DNA of 57,164 bases from Gammaproteobacteria bacterium UBA4421 (GCA_002389675.1 DGQF01000010.1:32141-89304), one strand, 5' to 3'; shown: positions 43,945-53,451, counted from the first letter of the stretch. The notes: generated by a model not told the origin, from the sequence alone. Translations and numbers: made by a program.

Positions 43945-44433
43945 ATGCAGAATATTATATCAGCCTGGCGCAGAGGCTTGGCCGTTGCGTTTGTATTTGC
44001 AGGCATGGCCGGATGCGAAAAGACTGTTGAATCGACGATTGCGCAAACTCAGGTGACCTCAACCACCTTCGAATTTATGACTTGGTATTTAGAGCCTGCT
44101 GCGGACGTCTTGTGGGACAATGCAGGGTATGTGCTGACGGTTGACGGGGAGGAAGATTTACAACCTGTTGATCAAGCAGGCTGGGATCGTGTGCGTGATG
44201 CGGCCACGGTGGTTGCCGAAGGTGGTAATTTAATGGTTATGCCTGGCTATCTTGTTGATGAACCAGACTGGAAGGACTATGCGGCCGGGGTCACCGCTGC
44301 GGCCCTGTCGGCGCGCGAGGCGGCTCAGGCAAAAGACGCTGACGCGTTGTTTCAGGCTGGAGCGAATCTTTATAGTGCTTGTTTAGCGTGCCATAATCGA
44401 TACATTCAAAACCAGCCAACGGTTACCCCTTAG
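43945..44433 (+). CDS. Cytochrome c-type lipoprotein
   Basis: A 162 aa exported protein. A lipoprotein signal ends at AGMAGC, making Cys24 the acylated residue. A single heme-binding CLACH lies near the C-terminus (146-150), the location seen in cytochrome c'-like four-helix proteins. The rest is acidic and helical. It is probably a periplasm-facing, membrane-anchored electron carrier or sensor. ATG 43945 is preceded by GGAG at the correct distance. The next gene begins five bases after its stop. Confidence 0.83.
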   Translation: MQNIISAWRRGLAVAFVFAGMAGCEKTVESTIAQTQVTSTTFEFMTWYLEPAADVLWDNAGYVLTVDGEEDLQPVDQAGWDRVRDAATVVAEGGNLMVMPGYLVDEPDWKDYAAGVTAAALSAREAAQAKDADALFQAGANLYSACLACHNRYIQNQPTVTP

Positions 44434-44438
44434 CCATT

Positions 44439-44972
44439 ATGTCAGGCGCTCCTCGTAGGATTAGGCTTGCCTTAACCATCAGCACCGTGGCGGCGGTTTT
44501 GGTATTGGCCAGCTTTGTACTGCCGGCTGAGTACGGGTACGACCCGACAGGTATTGGTGCGCGTTTGGGCATTCAAGGTATGTCCACTGATGCGCTGAGC
44601 GCCTTGTCGCAAGAATCCAATGAATACCGCAGCGATACCATTGAGTTTCCATTGGGGCCGTTTGAGTCAATCGAATATAAATACCTATTGGCACAGGGTC
44701 AGGCGATTATTTTCGGCTGGCAGGCTGAAGGCGAGGTGGTATTTGACTTCCACAGTGAACAAGCGGGGTCGGATCCAGAGGATGCTGTAAGCCTTATGAT
44801 CGGTCGCTCCTCTGCACAGCATGGCACTTACGTGGCGCCTTTTGCGGGTATTCATGGTTGGTTCTGGGAAAATCGGTCACAGGAAACCGTGACCGTGCGG
44901 TTACAAACTTCAGGTTACTTCAAAGAGTCGATCACATACTCTCGCGCCGGTGAATACAAACGCCAATTCTGA
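44439..44972 (+). CDS. Membrane-anchored protein of unknown function
   Basis: A 177 aa protein with one N-terminal membrane helix (about 8-28) followed by an exported beta-rich domain. The phrase PAEYGYDPTGIGARLGI after the helix is a recurring pattern in small proteobacterial proteins sometimes labelled transmembrane anchor protein. WFWENRSQETVTVRLQTSGYF near the end resembles a beta sandwich. No catalytic motif is visible. It follows the cytochrome lipoprotein by five bases, so the two are likely to share an envelope role. I do not assign a function. Confidence 0.7.
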   Translation: MSGAPRRIRLALTISTVAAVLVLASFVLPAEYGYDPTGIGARLGIQGMSTDALSALSQESNEYRSDTIEFPLGPFESIEYKYLLAQGQAIIFGWQAEGEVVFDFHSEQAGSDPEDAVSLMIGRSSAQHGTYVAPFAGIHGWFWENRSQETVTVRLQTSGYFKESITYSRAGEYKRQF

Positions 44973-45043
44973 AAACAAGTCAGCGCGATGATTATATCTA
45001 GAGATAATGGATTTGGGCGTTACAGGCGATGCACCGCTTGGGT

Positions 45044-45075
45044 GTGCAAGCCAGCCTTGACAAGCTGACTTGCAC
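45044..45075. terminator. Hairpin in the convergent gap before the thiolase gene
   Basis: A twelve-base stem with one mismatch (GTGCAAGCCAGC with GCTGACTTGCAC) and an eight-base loop lies in the 122-base gap between convergent genes. No strong T tract follows on either side, so the terminator role is tentative. Confidence 0.4.
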
Positions 45076-45094
45076 AGCGGCGATAAAATTCAGG

Positions 45095-46279
45095 TTATGC
45101 GACTCGTTCTATCAGCGTCCCGGTGCCGAGACCTCCGCCGCAGCACATTGAAATAATGCCATAGCGCCCATCGGTGCGGACCAATTCGTGCACCGCTTTG
45201 GTGATCAGAAAACAGCCGGTCGCCCCCAATGGATGGCCTAAAGATATCGCCCCGCCGTTTGGATTCACCTTGGCCATATCAGCTCCCACCGTTTTGGCCC
45301 ACGAGAGCACTACGGATGCAAACGCTTCGTTGATTTCAAACACGTCGATATCGTCAATGGACAACTCCGACATCTGGAGCAATTTTTCAGTGGCCGGGAT
45401 AGGTCCTTCCAGCATCAGTACGGGATCACAGCCTACCAGCGTCGAGGCCTTGATTGTGGCTAAAGGCTTCAGCCCGAGCGCTTCTGCTTTGGCTGCTGTC
45501 ATCATCAATACAGCCGCAGCTCCGTCAGCAATTTGCGAAGAGGTGCCGGCGGTATGAATGCCATCTTCGCGAGCAACGGGCTTCAGCCCCGCCAGCGCCT
45601 CGAGACTGGTTTCACGTGGTACTTCGTCTCGACTGATGGTTGTGGTCTGACCTGTTTTTTGGAAGGTCTCATCCATGATCGGAGCATCCATAGGAATAAT
45701 TTGACTGTCAAATAGTCCCGCATCGATGGCTCTTTTTGCGCGTTGTTGTGATTGTAGTCCAAAGGCGTCAGCATCTTGGCGAGTGACCTGATATTTCTCT
45801 GCAATACGTTCAGCGCCTTCAAATTGACTGATGAATTCGTGATTTTCAAAATAGCTTTTGGAAATAGGTTTACCCATTTTGGCCTCTCGACCAACGGCGT
45901 CTGAACCGATGGGTAGGCGCGTCATATTCTCGACGCCCACGGCCATGACGACCTCGGCGTGTCCCGCGGCCAAGATACTATGTGCCAAAGTGGTAGATTG
46001 CTGAGACGATCCACATTGTGAATCGATGGTGATACAGGGCGTTGTCTCAGCCCCGCCATGCGCCAGCCAAGCGGTACGTGTGACATTCATGCCTTGTGCG
46101 GCGACTTTGTTGATGACCCCTCCAACAACTTGATCAACAGCGTTTGAGGCTAAATCATTGCGTTTTAAGAGTTGCATCATCACCGTCCCGAGTACATCGG
46201 TTGGATGCGCGCCTCCCAGGCCGCCGTTTTTCTTTCCTACCGGAGAGCGAGCCGCGTCGACTATTACTACGTCATGCAT
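45095..46279 (-). CDS. Acetyl-CoA C-acyltransferase (thiolase)
   Basis: A 394 aa thiolase. The nucleophilic Cys is in DSQCGSSQQ, the His in GHPLGATG and the second Cys in MCCGGGLGTG; NEAFA supplies another active-site segment. It cleaves 3-ketoacyl-CoA or condenses acetyl-CoA. The length fits both degradative and biosynthetic thiolases. It is the downstream member of a minus-strand pair with a nitroreductase, and lies near a FadB-type protein, so a role in beta-oxidation-like steps is reasonable. Confidence 0.92.
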   Translation of the reverse strand: MHDVVIVDAARSPVGKKNGGLGGAHPTDVLGTVMMQLLKRNDLASNAVDQVVGGVINKVAAQGMNVTRTAWLAHGGAETTPCITIDSQCGSSQQSTTLAHSILAAGHAEVVMAVGVENMTRLPIGSDAVGREAKMGKPISKSYFENHEFISQFEGAERIAEKYQVTRQDADAFGLQSQQRAKRAIDAGLFDSQIIPMDAPIMDETFQKTGQTTTISRDEVPRETSLEALAGLKPVAREDGIHTAGTSSQIADGAAAVLMMTAAKAEALGLKPLATIKASTLVGCDPVLMLEGPIPATEKLLQMSELSIDDIDVFEINEAFASVVLSWAKTVGADMAKVNPNGGAISLGHPLGATGCFLITKAVHELVRTDGRYGIISMCCGGGLGTGTLIERVA

Positions 46280-46316
46280 ACTTATATCCTCAATGAATGT
46301 TTGAATTTGTTGAATT

Positions 46317-46937
46317 CTACGGCAGTTGCCAGTCAGATAATACGTCTTCTAATTTTGGCCGTACACGCTCTGGAGGCTGAGTTTCTGCGGCACCAATGTA
46401 GATGTAGCCTGCGACTCGTTCGTTGTCAGCTAGCCCTAGCGCCTGATCGATGACGTGGTCATAGGCATACCATTCGGTTAGCCACTGTGCGCCATAGCCT
46501 AGCAGACAGGCCGCCACCAACATGTTCTGGCAAGCAGCACCGACAGAAAGTTGCTGTTCCCACTGGGGGATTTTGTGGGGCGCTTTGATGTGCGCGATGA
46601 CCGCTATTACGGCAGGCGCGCGGAGCAATCTGTTGCGTTCAAAAGTTTTGTTTTGAGCCGATGCGTCGGGATTCAGTTCACCATAGCGTTGCGCCAATAG
46701 CTCTCCAAAAGCGGCTCTAGACTGACCGGTAAAACGAATAAATCGCCAAGGACCCAGTTTACCGTGATCGGGGACGCGGATCGCGGTTTGTAAAATCTGT
46801 TCTAAGTCAGTGTTTGACGGTGCTGGCTCTTGAAGATGCATGGCTTTCACTGACCTTCGGCTTTGAAGACGTGCTAGCGATTCGTAAAGGGGGGCAGTTG
46901 GATACATGTTTTGGTCCTGCGGGGATGCGGTGGTCAT
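46317..46937 (-). CDS. Nitroreductase family protein (YdjA-like)
   Basis: An FMN-binding protein of about 206 aa. The opening RRSVK (FMN phosphate contact), the segment AIRVPDHGKLGPWRFI and the late GYGAQWLTEW and YIYIGAAE are characteristic of the short YdjA-type nitroreductases. It probably reduces a nitro, quinone or enone group with NAD(P)H. ATG 46907 is an alternative start. It diverges from an SDR gene with about 77 bases between starts. Confidence 0.86.
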   Translation of the reverse strand: MTTASPQDQNMYPTAPLYESLARLQSRRSVKAMHLQEPAPSNTDLEQILQTAIRVPDHGKLGPWRFIRFTGQSRAAFGELLAQRYGELNPDASAQNKTFERNRLLRAPAVIAVIAHIKAPHKIPQWEQQLSVGAACQNMLVAACLLGYGAQWLTEWYAYDHVIDQALGLADNERVAGYIYIGAAETQPPERVRPKLEDVLSDWQLP

Positions 46938-47014
46938 TGTACCGAGGCGCAGAAGAAGATGACATGTCCACGGTGAGTCTGATCAAATGGGGTTTTAAAG
47001 CTAAGAGAGTTGTT

Positions 47015-47716
47015 ATGGAGTTGCGAGGAAAAAAAGCGCTGGTCTTTGGTGGCACGTCTGGGATCGGATTGGCGGCGTCGATTCAACTTAGAGACGCCGG
47101 CGCCGAGGTTATTGCGGTGAGTCGAAATCCCAGCAAAGGCGAAGAAACCGACGGCCTCACACTGGCAGCTTGTGACGTTCGTGATCGGGCGGCATTAACA
47201 GCACTATTTGCCGCGCAGGCACCGTTTGATATTTTGATCAGTGCGGCGACAGGCGGAGAGCGCGCTTCGGGTCCTTTCTTACAAATGGATCTGGATGCTT
47301 ATCAGGGTTCCTTCGACAAACTTTGGGGTTATACCAATTGTGTTCATCTGGGCGCTGCTCATCTTCGAGAAGGCGGATGTATGGTGCTAGTCAGTGGGTC
47401 GCCCGCGCGCCGGGCTCGCGCCGGCCAAACTGCGCTGGCCAGTGTTGGAGGGGCCGTGGAGCAGTTCGTCAGAGCAGTGGCGGTTGAATTAGCGCCACTG
47501 CGAATCAACGTGGTCTCTCCCGGTATCATCTCTACGCCCATGTTTGGTCCTGATGTCCAGCAACGCGACAAAGTATTGGGTGGTTTTACGGCAAACCATC
47601 TCATCCCGAGGCCGGGGACCGCGCATGAGGTGGCACAGGGAATATTATTTGTGGTGCAAAACAATTTTGTGACCGGTACAACAATTGATGTTGATGGCGG
47701 GTGGTTGCTCAGTTGA
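47015..47716 (+). CDS. SDR-fold protein lacking the catalytic Tyr-Lys pair
   Basis: A 233 aa protein with a clear Rossmann start (VFGGTSGIGLAAS) and the SDR ending TTIDVDGGWLL. Where classical SDRs have Tyr-x3-Lys it reads TALASVGGAVEQ, with Ala and Val at those places, although the preceding Ser (LVSGSP) is kept. It may therefore use another mechanism, bind a ligand, or be a reductase subclass with altered residues. ATG 47015 is preceded by AAGAGAG; a longer frame reaches into the divergent nitroreductase. Its stop is one base from the convergent HupE/UreJ gene. Confidence 0.8.
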   Translation: MELRGKKALVFGGTSGIGLAASIQLRDAGAEVIAVSRNPSKGEETDGLTLAACDVRDRAALTALFAAQAPFDILISAATGGERASGPFLQMDLDAYQGSFDKLWGYTNCVHLGAAHLREGGCMVLVSGSPARRARAGQTALASVGGAVEQFVRAVAVELAPLRINVVSPGIISTPMFGPDVQQRDKVLGGFTANHLIPRPGTAHEVAQGILFVVQNNFVTGTTIDVDGGWLLS

Positions 47717-47717
47717 T

Positions 47718-48431
47718 TTAGCCGCCGTGCAAATAGTAGCCCGCTAATTGATGACCGGTGAGTATAAATCCGCCGGTCATCAGCAGTGTATTGATGACCC
47801 ATGCCTGCGATTCAAATTGGGCAACGTGACGCCAGCATAATGTTAACGTGCCAATCCCCATCAATGCGATCAATTGACCGGCTTCAACGCCTAAATTGAA
47901 AGCGATAAGATTACCTAATAAACCCTCCTGGGATAAGGATAGCGCCTGCAGCTTGGTTGCCAGTCCAAAGCCGTGTACTAAACCAAACACCCAAACGGCA
48001 AATTTAGTATTGATATTGATCCCCATAGATGAAAAGCCGCCAAGGTTTTCAAAGGCTTTATAAACGACGGTTAGACCGATGATGGCGTCAATCAGATAGG
48101 GGTTAGCCGGAATTTCGAACCACACGCCGGCCAATAATGTGAGGCTGTGTCCGACTGCAAAAAGGGTGGCGTAAACGACTACGTCACGCAGTGCGTACAA
48201 TAAGAAAATGACGCCAGTAAGGAACAACAGGTGGTCGTACCCTGTGACCATGTGTTTAGCGCCAAGGTAGAAATAGGGCCAGAATTGAAACCCTGTCTGT
48301 TGTTGCAAAAAGCCCGCATCTGCATCGGCTACCCCATGTGCGGTCGCTAATGACGATAAAAAAAACAGGCTGGCTGCCAATGGCAACAGCAGCACGCTAG
48401 GACTGCGTGCCGGTAGCGTGCTGCTGATCAA
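47718..48431 (-). CDS. HupE/UreJ-family membrane protein
   Basis: A 237 aa membrane protein with a signal peptide (cleavage likely after LATAHG region, about residue 32) and six or seven helices. HMVTGYDHLLFLTGVIFLLY with its His and Asp, and FGLVHGFGLATKL, are the metal-binding motifs of HupE/UreJ nickel or cobalt permeases. No hydrogenase or urease genes are present in the window, so its cargo could be another metal. It is separated by 18 bases from the FadB-type gene on the same strand. Confidence 0.83.
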   Translation of the reverse strand: MISSTLPARSPSVLLLPLAASLFFLSSLATAHGVADADAGFLQQQTGFQFWPYFYLGAKHMVTGYDHLLFLTGVIFLLYALRDVVVYATLFAVGHSLTLLAGVWFEIPANPYLIDAIIGLTVVYKAFENLGGFSSMGININTKFAVWVFGLVHGFGLATKLQALSLSQEGLLGNLIAFNLGVEAGQLIALMGIGTLTLCWRHVAQFESQAWVINTLLMTGGFILTGHQLAGYYLHGG

Positions 48432-48449
48432 GACGGCGTCAACCTGCCG

Positions 48450-50558
48450 TTAGCTTTGCAAGCTAGCGAAGGATTTACCTTGTTCGACTAAACGCTCCAA
48501 TAGCGGTGCGGGTTGCCAAATATCGCCGCCATATTGCGCCTGAAAAGCCTTGATGTCGGTGAGGATATTATCCAGGCCTATTTGGTCCGCCCAAAACATG
48601 GGTCCGCCGGTTACTTCGGGAAAACCGTAACCGTTGATATAAACAATATCGATATCACAAGGCCGTATTGCAATGCCGTCTTCGAGAATGCGTGCGCCCT
48701 CATTGATGAGCGGGTAAAGACATCGTTTGAGTACTTCTTCGTCATCGATGTCTTGGCGCGTAATGCCAAGTTCAGCAGACGTTTGCTCAACAATATTCAC
48801 AACTTCAGGGTCGGCGCGGCCTGCACGGCTGCCCTCCGGATAGACATAAAATCCGCGATTGGTCTTTTGACCAAAACGCTCAAGTTCACAGAGCTTGTCG
48901 GCCACTCTTGCGGTGATGGGTACATCTTCTGGCTTCATGCCCGCCAACTTTCGAGCGCGCCAGCCTAAATCTAAACCAACCAGATCGTTCATTTGAAAGG
49001 GCCCCATGGGCATGCCGAAGGCCAGTAATGCGTTGTCAACCTGATAAGGTGTGGCGCCCTGCAAGATGATTTCGCCGGCCTGGCGGGTATACCCGGCCAG
49101 CATACGGTTGCCGATAAAGCCGGGCGCATTGCCGGATAATACCGCAATTTTTTTCAGCTGCTTGCCTAACTTCATCGCTGTTGCGATGGTCTCTTTACTG
49201 GTCTGGGTACCACGAACAACCTCAAGTAGACGCATGACATTAGCTGGGCTGAAAAAGTGCAGGCCGATAACCGATTCAGGCCGCGTGGTGGCCTGGGCCA
49301 TTTTGTCTATATCAAGGCCGGAGGTGTTCGACGCAAGGATTGCGCCTGGTTTTCCGACAGCCTCCATTTTTTTGAAGGTATCGACTTTGACATCGATATT
49401 TTCGTAGATAGCCTCGATGATGACATCGGCTTTACCTAAATCCTCGAATTGGGTGGTCCCGCGTAGCAGGCCCATTCGCTCATCAACTTGACCTGCAGTC
49501 ATGCGCCCGCGCTGCACCTGGATGTCATAGTTTCGCTTGATCACACCCATGCCTCGATCCAGTGCCGTTTGGTCCAGCTCCAAAACGGTGACGGGTATAC
49601 CAACATTTAGAAAAGACATCGTGATCCCGCCGCCCATCGTGCCGCATCCGATCACACCTGCCTGATTGATTTCGGTGGTAGCCGTGTCTCGGGGCACATC
49701 AGGAATTTTGGCAACTTCTCGTTCAGCGAAAAACATATGGATTAGGGCTTCGCGCTGGGGGTGCCGCAGGCACTGCGCAAAGCATTTGGCCTCTACGGCC
49801 ATGCCGGCGTCAAAGTCGCCCAAATTCACCGCTGCTTCCACGCACTGAATGATCATTTCTGGCGCGAATCGTTTGCGCATTTTTCGGGCAGAGGTTTTGC
49901 GGGCATTTTCAAATAAATCCGTTCGTCCGCGGTCCGCCTCTAACAAAGTCTGTTCGTCACGTATGCGCCTGATAGGGGCGCCCCGAGCAATCAGATCCTG
50001 TGCGAAGGAGATTGCGCTGGTGACGACGTCGCCGTCGGCTACAGCGTCCGCGATACCCATGGTATGTGCAGCCGGACCGGGGATTGGATCGCCGGAAAGA
50101 ATGAATTCAAGGGCTTTTTCGGCGCCGATCAATCGTGGCAGGCGCTGTGTGCCCCCAGCGCCGGGCAGCAAACCGAGTTTGACCTCAGGCAGACCGACGG
50201 GTGCACTTGGCGCAATGACTCGGTAATGACAGCAAAGAGCGACTTCCAATCCACCGCCAAAAGCGGTGCCATTTATGGCAGCGACGATGGGTTTAACGCT
50301 GTTGTCCATGGCCTGAAGGCAATCGTGAAGACTGGGTCCCTTGGCAGCACCGCCGAATTCTGAGATATCGGCGCCGGCGATAAAGGCCCGGCCAGCTCCA
50401 GTCAAGACGATGGCCTCAACTTGCGCATCAGCCATTGCTTTATCTAAACCGTCGCTCAATCCTTGGCGAACGCCAGAGGACAGCGGATTGACCGGGGGGT
50501 TGTCAATGGTCATCAGCGCGATATTGCCGCGCAGCTCGTAGTGTACGGTGCCTTTCAT
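48450..50558 (-). CDS. Bifunctional enoyl-CoA hydratase/3-hydroxyacyl-CoA dehydrogenase (FadB/FadJ type)
   Basis: A 702 aa multifunctional beta-oxidation protein. The N-terminal crotonase domain (1-190) keeps both Glu (LPEVKLGLLPGAGG, then EKALEF). The dehydrogenase Rossmann motif GVIGCGTMGGGI starts near residue 297, with the catalytic His in GLHFFSPANVM, followed by two C-terminal domains (GFIGNRM and FQMNDLVGLDLG). It hydrates trans-2-enoyl-CoA and oxidises the 3-hydroxy product. No FadA partner lies directly beside it; the thiolase 2.2 kb downstream on the same strand could serve. Confidence 0.93.
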   Translation of the reverse strand: MKGTVHYELRGNIALMTIDNPPVNPLSSGVRQGLSDGLDKAMADAQVEAIVLTGAGRAFIAGADISEFGGAAKGPSLHDCLQAMDNSVKPIVAAINGTAFGGGLEVALCCHYRVIAPSAPVGLPEVKLGLLPGAGGTQRLPRLIGAEKALEFILSGDPIPGPAAHTMGIADAVADGDVVTSAISFAQDLIARGAPIRRIRDEQTLLEADRGRTDLFENARKTSARKMRKRFAPEMIIQCVEAAVNLGDFDAGMAVEAKCFAQCLRHPQREALIHMFFAEREVAKIPDVPRDTATTEINQAGVIGCGTMGGGITMSFLNVGIPVTVLELDQTALDRGMGVIKRNYDIQVQRGRMTAGQVDERMGLLRGTTQFEDLGKADVIIEAIYENIDVKVDTFKKMEAVGKPGAILASNTSGLDIDKMAQATTRPESVIGLHFFSPANVMRLLEVVRGTQTSKETIATAMKLGKQLKKIAVLSGNAPGFIGNRMLAGYTRQAGEIILQGATPYQVDNALLAFGMPMGPFQMNDLVGLDLGWRARKLAGMKPEDVPITARVADKLCELERFGQKTNRGFYVYPEGSRAGRADPEVVNIVEQTSAELGITRQDIDDEEVLKRCLYPLINEGARILEDGIAIRPCDIDIVYINGYGFPEVTGGPMFWADQIGLDNILTDIKAFQAQYGGDIWQPAPLLERLVEQGKSFASLQS

Positions 50559-50725
50559 GGTGCTCCAGTGGAAGATGGTTAACAGTGTGGCATATTCTGC
50601 CGCAACGGTTGCAAGATGAGTAGGCCCAGTTTTACGCTACCTGTTTGTAAATGCCACACATCCAGTTATTCTAAGGGCTGGTACGGATTACAGTTTTTTC
50701 ATTAGGCAAGCGAGGACTTATAAAC

Positions 50726-52159
50726 GTGAGTAACGAACTCAAATTTTACATTAATGGTGAATGGGTTGATCCTTCAACAACACAGACGCTGGACGTCATT
50801 AATCCAGCGACCGAGTTGCCTATTGGCAAAATTGCTATGGGTGGCGAGGAGGACGTGAACCGAGCGGTTGCGGCAGCAGCAGCGGCTTTTGAAACCTATT
50901 CCCAGACCAGCCGCGAAGAGCGTATTGCGCTTCTAGAGGCCATCATTGCGAAATACAGCGAGCGCATGGGTGATGTGGCCGCGACGATCAGTCAGGAAAT
51001 GGGCGCGCCACTGGGCCTTGCAAATGCGGCTCAGGCGCCATCGGGTATTGGTCATTTTATGACCACTTTGCAGGTATTAAAGGATTTTGCATTTGAGGAA
51101 GATCTTGGGACTTCACATATCATTCGCGAGCCAGCAGGCGTCTGCGCGTTAATCACTCCTTGGAACTGGCCGATCAATCAGATTGCCTGCAAAGTGGCTC
51201 CAGCGCTGGCTGCTGGATGTACGATGGTCCTCAAGCCTTCCGAAGTCTCTCCGTTTAACGCAATCCTTTTTGCAGAAGTGCTGGACGCAGCTGGCGTTCC
51301 ACCGGGTGTTTTTAACTTGATTAACGGCGACGGACCCAATGTTGGCGCGCGGATGTCTTCGCATCCGAGTGTTGACATGGTTTCCTTTACGGGATCCACG
51401 CGTGCCGGCATTGAGGTGGCGAAAAATGCGGCATCAACGGTGAAGCGCGTTGCTCAAGAACTTGGTGGTAAGTCAGCCAATATTATTTTAGACGACGCAG
51501 ATTTTGCCAAATCTATTTCCCGTGATGTCTTTGGCATGTGCATGAACTCAGGCCAATCCTGTAATGCACCGACACGTATGCTGGTGCCGACGGCGCGGAT
51601 GGATGAAGCGGCTGCAATTGCGAAGGCGGCGGCGGAAAAAGTTAAGGTGGGTGATCCGGCAGCGGAAGGTACAACCATTGGCCCAGTCGTTTCTGAGGTT
51701 CAGTTTGATAAAATTCAAGCGTTGATTCAAAAAGGCATTGACGAGGGAGCAACGTTAGAAACGGGTGGCACTGGTCGCCCCGACGGCCTCAACGCCGGCT
51801 ACTATGTTAAACCCACCGTGTTTTCGCATGTCACCAACGATATGAGCATCGCCCAGGAAGAGATTTTTGGTCCGGTGCTATCATTGATTGGTTACCTTGA
51901 CGATGACGATGCTGTAAGAATTGCCAACGATACACCCTATGGACTCAGTGGCTATATTTCATCTGCAGATCCTGAGCGAGCAAAGCGTATGGCGCGCCAG
52001 ATTCGGACAGGAAACGTGCATTTAAATGGGGCATCTGTGGACAACAACGCGCCTTTTGGTGGCTATAAACAGTCAGGTAACGGCCGTGAATGGGGTGCAC
52101 ACGGACTTGATGAGTTTCTCGAAACTAAGGCCATCATGGGTTACAACGCGGCAGGTTGA
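50726..52159 (+). CDS. Aldehyde dehydrogenase
   Basis: A 477 aa NAD(P)-dependent aldehyde dehydrogenase. The catalytic Cys is in MNSGQSCNAPTR, the general-base Glu in QELGGKSANI, and the cofactor motif is SFTGSTRAGIEVA; TPWNWPINQ is also present. It oxidises an aldehyde to the acid, which could then feed a CoA ligase or transferase. The start is GTG 50726 with GAGGAC upstream. It diverges from the FadB-type gene across 167 bases and ends in a strong intrinsic terminator. Confidence 0.93.
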   Translation: MSNELKFYINGEWVDPSTTQTLDVINPATELPIGKIAMGGEEDVNRAVAAAAAAFETYSQTSREERIALLEAIIAKYSERMGDVAATISQEMGAPLGLANAAQAPSGIGHFMTTLQVLKDFAFEEDLGTSHIIREPAGVCALITPWNWPINQIACKVAPALAAGCTMVLKPSEVSPFNAILFAEVLDAAGVPPGVFNLINGDGPNVGARMSSHPSVDMVSFTGSTRAGIEVAKNAASTVKRVAQELGGKSANIILDDADFAKSISRDVFGMCMNSGQSCNAPTRMLVPTARMDEAAAIAKAAAEKVKVGDPAAEGTTIGPVVSEVQFDKIQALIQKGIDEGATLETGGTGRPDGLNAGYYVKPTVFSHVTNDMSIAQEEIFGPVLSLIGYLDDDDAVRIANDTPYGLSGYISSADPERAKRMARQIRTGNVHLNGASVDNNAPFGGYKQSGNGREWGAHGLDEFLETKAIMGYNAAG

Positions 52160-52179
52160 TCCTAGGCGATGGGCAGTTG

Positions 52180-52210
52180 AAAAGGGGGCCTGTGGGGCCT
52201 CCTTTTTTTT
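52180..52210 (+). terminator. Rho-independent terminator after the aldehyde dehydrogenase gene
   Basis: AAAAGGGGGCC pairs with GGCCTCCTTTT over eleven positions (one G-U pair) around the loop TGTGG, followed by a run of eight T. It lies 21 bases after the aldehyde dehydrogenase stop and separates it from the CoA transferase gene. Confidence 0.9.
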
Positions 52211-52281
52211 GCTGAATTGATTGCGCCTTTTAAGAGCAAGCATGGGTTGCCGGTTTTTTGACACACAAGAGGGGTTTTCAA

Positions 52282-53400
52282 TTGGATCCACTCAAGGGAC
52301 TCAACGTGGTTTCTCTAGAACAAGCCGTAGCGGCGCCGTTATGCACTTCAAGGTTAGCTTTAGCTGGTGCTCAGGTATTCAAGATAGAGCGGCCTGAAGG
52401 AGATTTTGCGCGATTTTATGATTCAGCAGTGGCCGGTCAGAGTGCTTATTTTGTCTGGTTGAATGCCGGTAAAAAATCGGTAGTTTTAGATTTGCGGGAG
52501 GCTGCCGACAAGGATTTGCTTATTCGTTTGATCATGCGTTGTGATGTATTTGTGCAAAATCTAAAACCCGGTGCGCTGATTAAATTGGGTATCGACCTGG
52601 CTCGATTGCACCGCGATCTTCCGCAGCTAATCTCGGTTTCGATTTCTGGCTTTCACCCTAGTGGACCCGGCGCAGATCGCAAAGCATATGATCTTTTGAT
52701 GCAGGCGGAATCTGGTTTGGCTGATATCACAGGATCTCCGCACGCCGCAGGACGAGTTGGGGTTTCCTTAGTGGATCTGGCGACCGGTATGTTTGCCTAT
52801 GAGGCCGTTCTGGAAGCTGTGTTGGCCAGGAATTTGAGCGGCCGGGGGGAGGCCATTGATGTGGCCCTGTTTGATGCAGTTGCGCAGTGGATGGCAGTGC
52901 CCTATTTGCTGGACAGGTATGCAAATGCCGCGCCTCAGCGGATCGGTTTGGCGCACCCGGGTATATGCCCTTATGGTGTTTTTGCCAGTGCTGACGGCGT
53001 TGAGTTTGTATTGTCGATCCAAAATGAAGCTGAATGGCATCGGCTGTGTTTAACCGGGATGCACTTAGATGATCTGCTTGTAGATCCCCGGTTTGACAGC
53101 AATGAAGGTCGCGTTGCACACCGTAGCCTAGTAGATGGGCGTATTGCCAAGGCCTTTGGCGGGTTTGAGTTCGCGGTAATTGAGACCCGTCTTAACCAAG
53201 CAGACGTGGCTTTTGCGCCGCTGCATGCGGTTGAAGAGTTGAAATCACATCCGGATTTTCGGGTGGCGGATATAGCGGTTGGTGAGCAAACGATTGAACT
53301 GCCGATTGTGCCCGGGCGTTACTCAACGTTGGGGGGTAGCGTGCCGACGCTTGGACAACATACACAGGAGGTTCGCGATTGGCTCGATACCCGCACCTAA
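52282..53400 (+). CDS. CaiB/BaiF-family CoA transferase (class III)
   Basis: A 372 aa class III CoA transferase. The family opening GLNVVSLEQAVAAPLCTSRLALAGA, KIERPEGD, NAGKKSVVLDL and the segment AYDLLMQAESGL, with the catalytic Asp, are all present. It transfers CoA between carboxylic acids. The start is TTG 52282 with AGAGGGG upstream; an earlier in-frame codon at 52258 has no ribosome binding site. It is downstream of the terminator of the aldehyde dehydrogenase and so is probably expressed independently, followed by a DUF1330 gene. Confidence 0.88.
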   Translation: MDPLKGLNVVSLEQAVAAPLCTSRLALAGAQVFKIERPEGDFARFYDSAVAGQSAYFVWLNAGKKSVVLDLREAADKDLLIRLIMRCDVFVQNLKPGALIKLGIDLARLHRDLPQLISVSISGFHPSGPGADRKAYDLLMQAESGLADITGSPHAAGRVGVSLVDLATGMFAYEAVLEAVLARNLSGRGEAIDVALFDAVAQWMAVPYLLDRYANAAPQRIGLAHPGICPYGVFASADGVEFVLSIQNEAEWHRLCLTGMHLDDLLVDPRFDSNEGRVAHRSLVDGRIAKAFGGFEFAVIETRLNQADVAFAPLHAVEELKSHPDFRVADIAVGEQTIELPIVPGRYSTLGGSVPTLGQHTQEVRDWLDTRT

Positions 53401-53451
53401 ATTATGCGAAACTAGAGGCGGACTTAGCTAAACCACAATAGGAAAGAAGAC

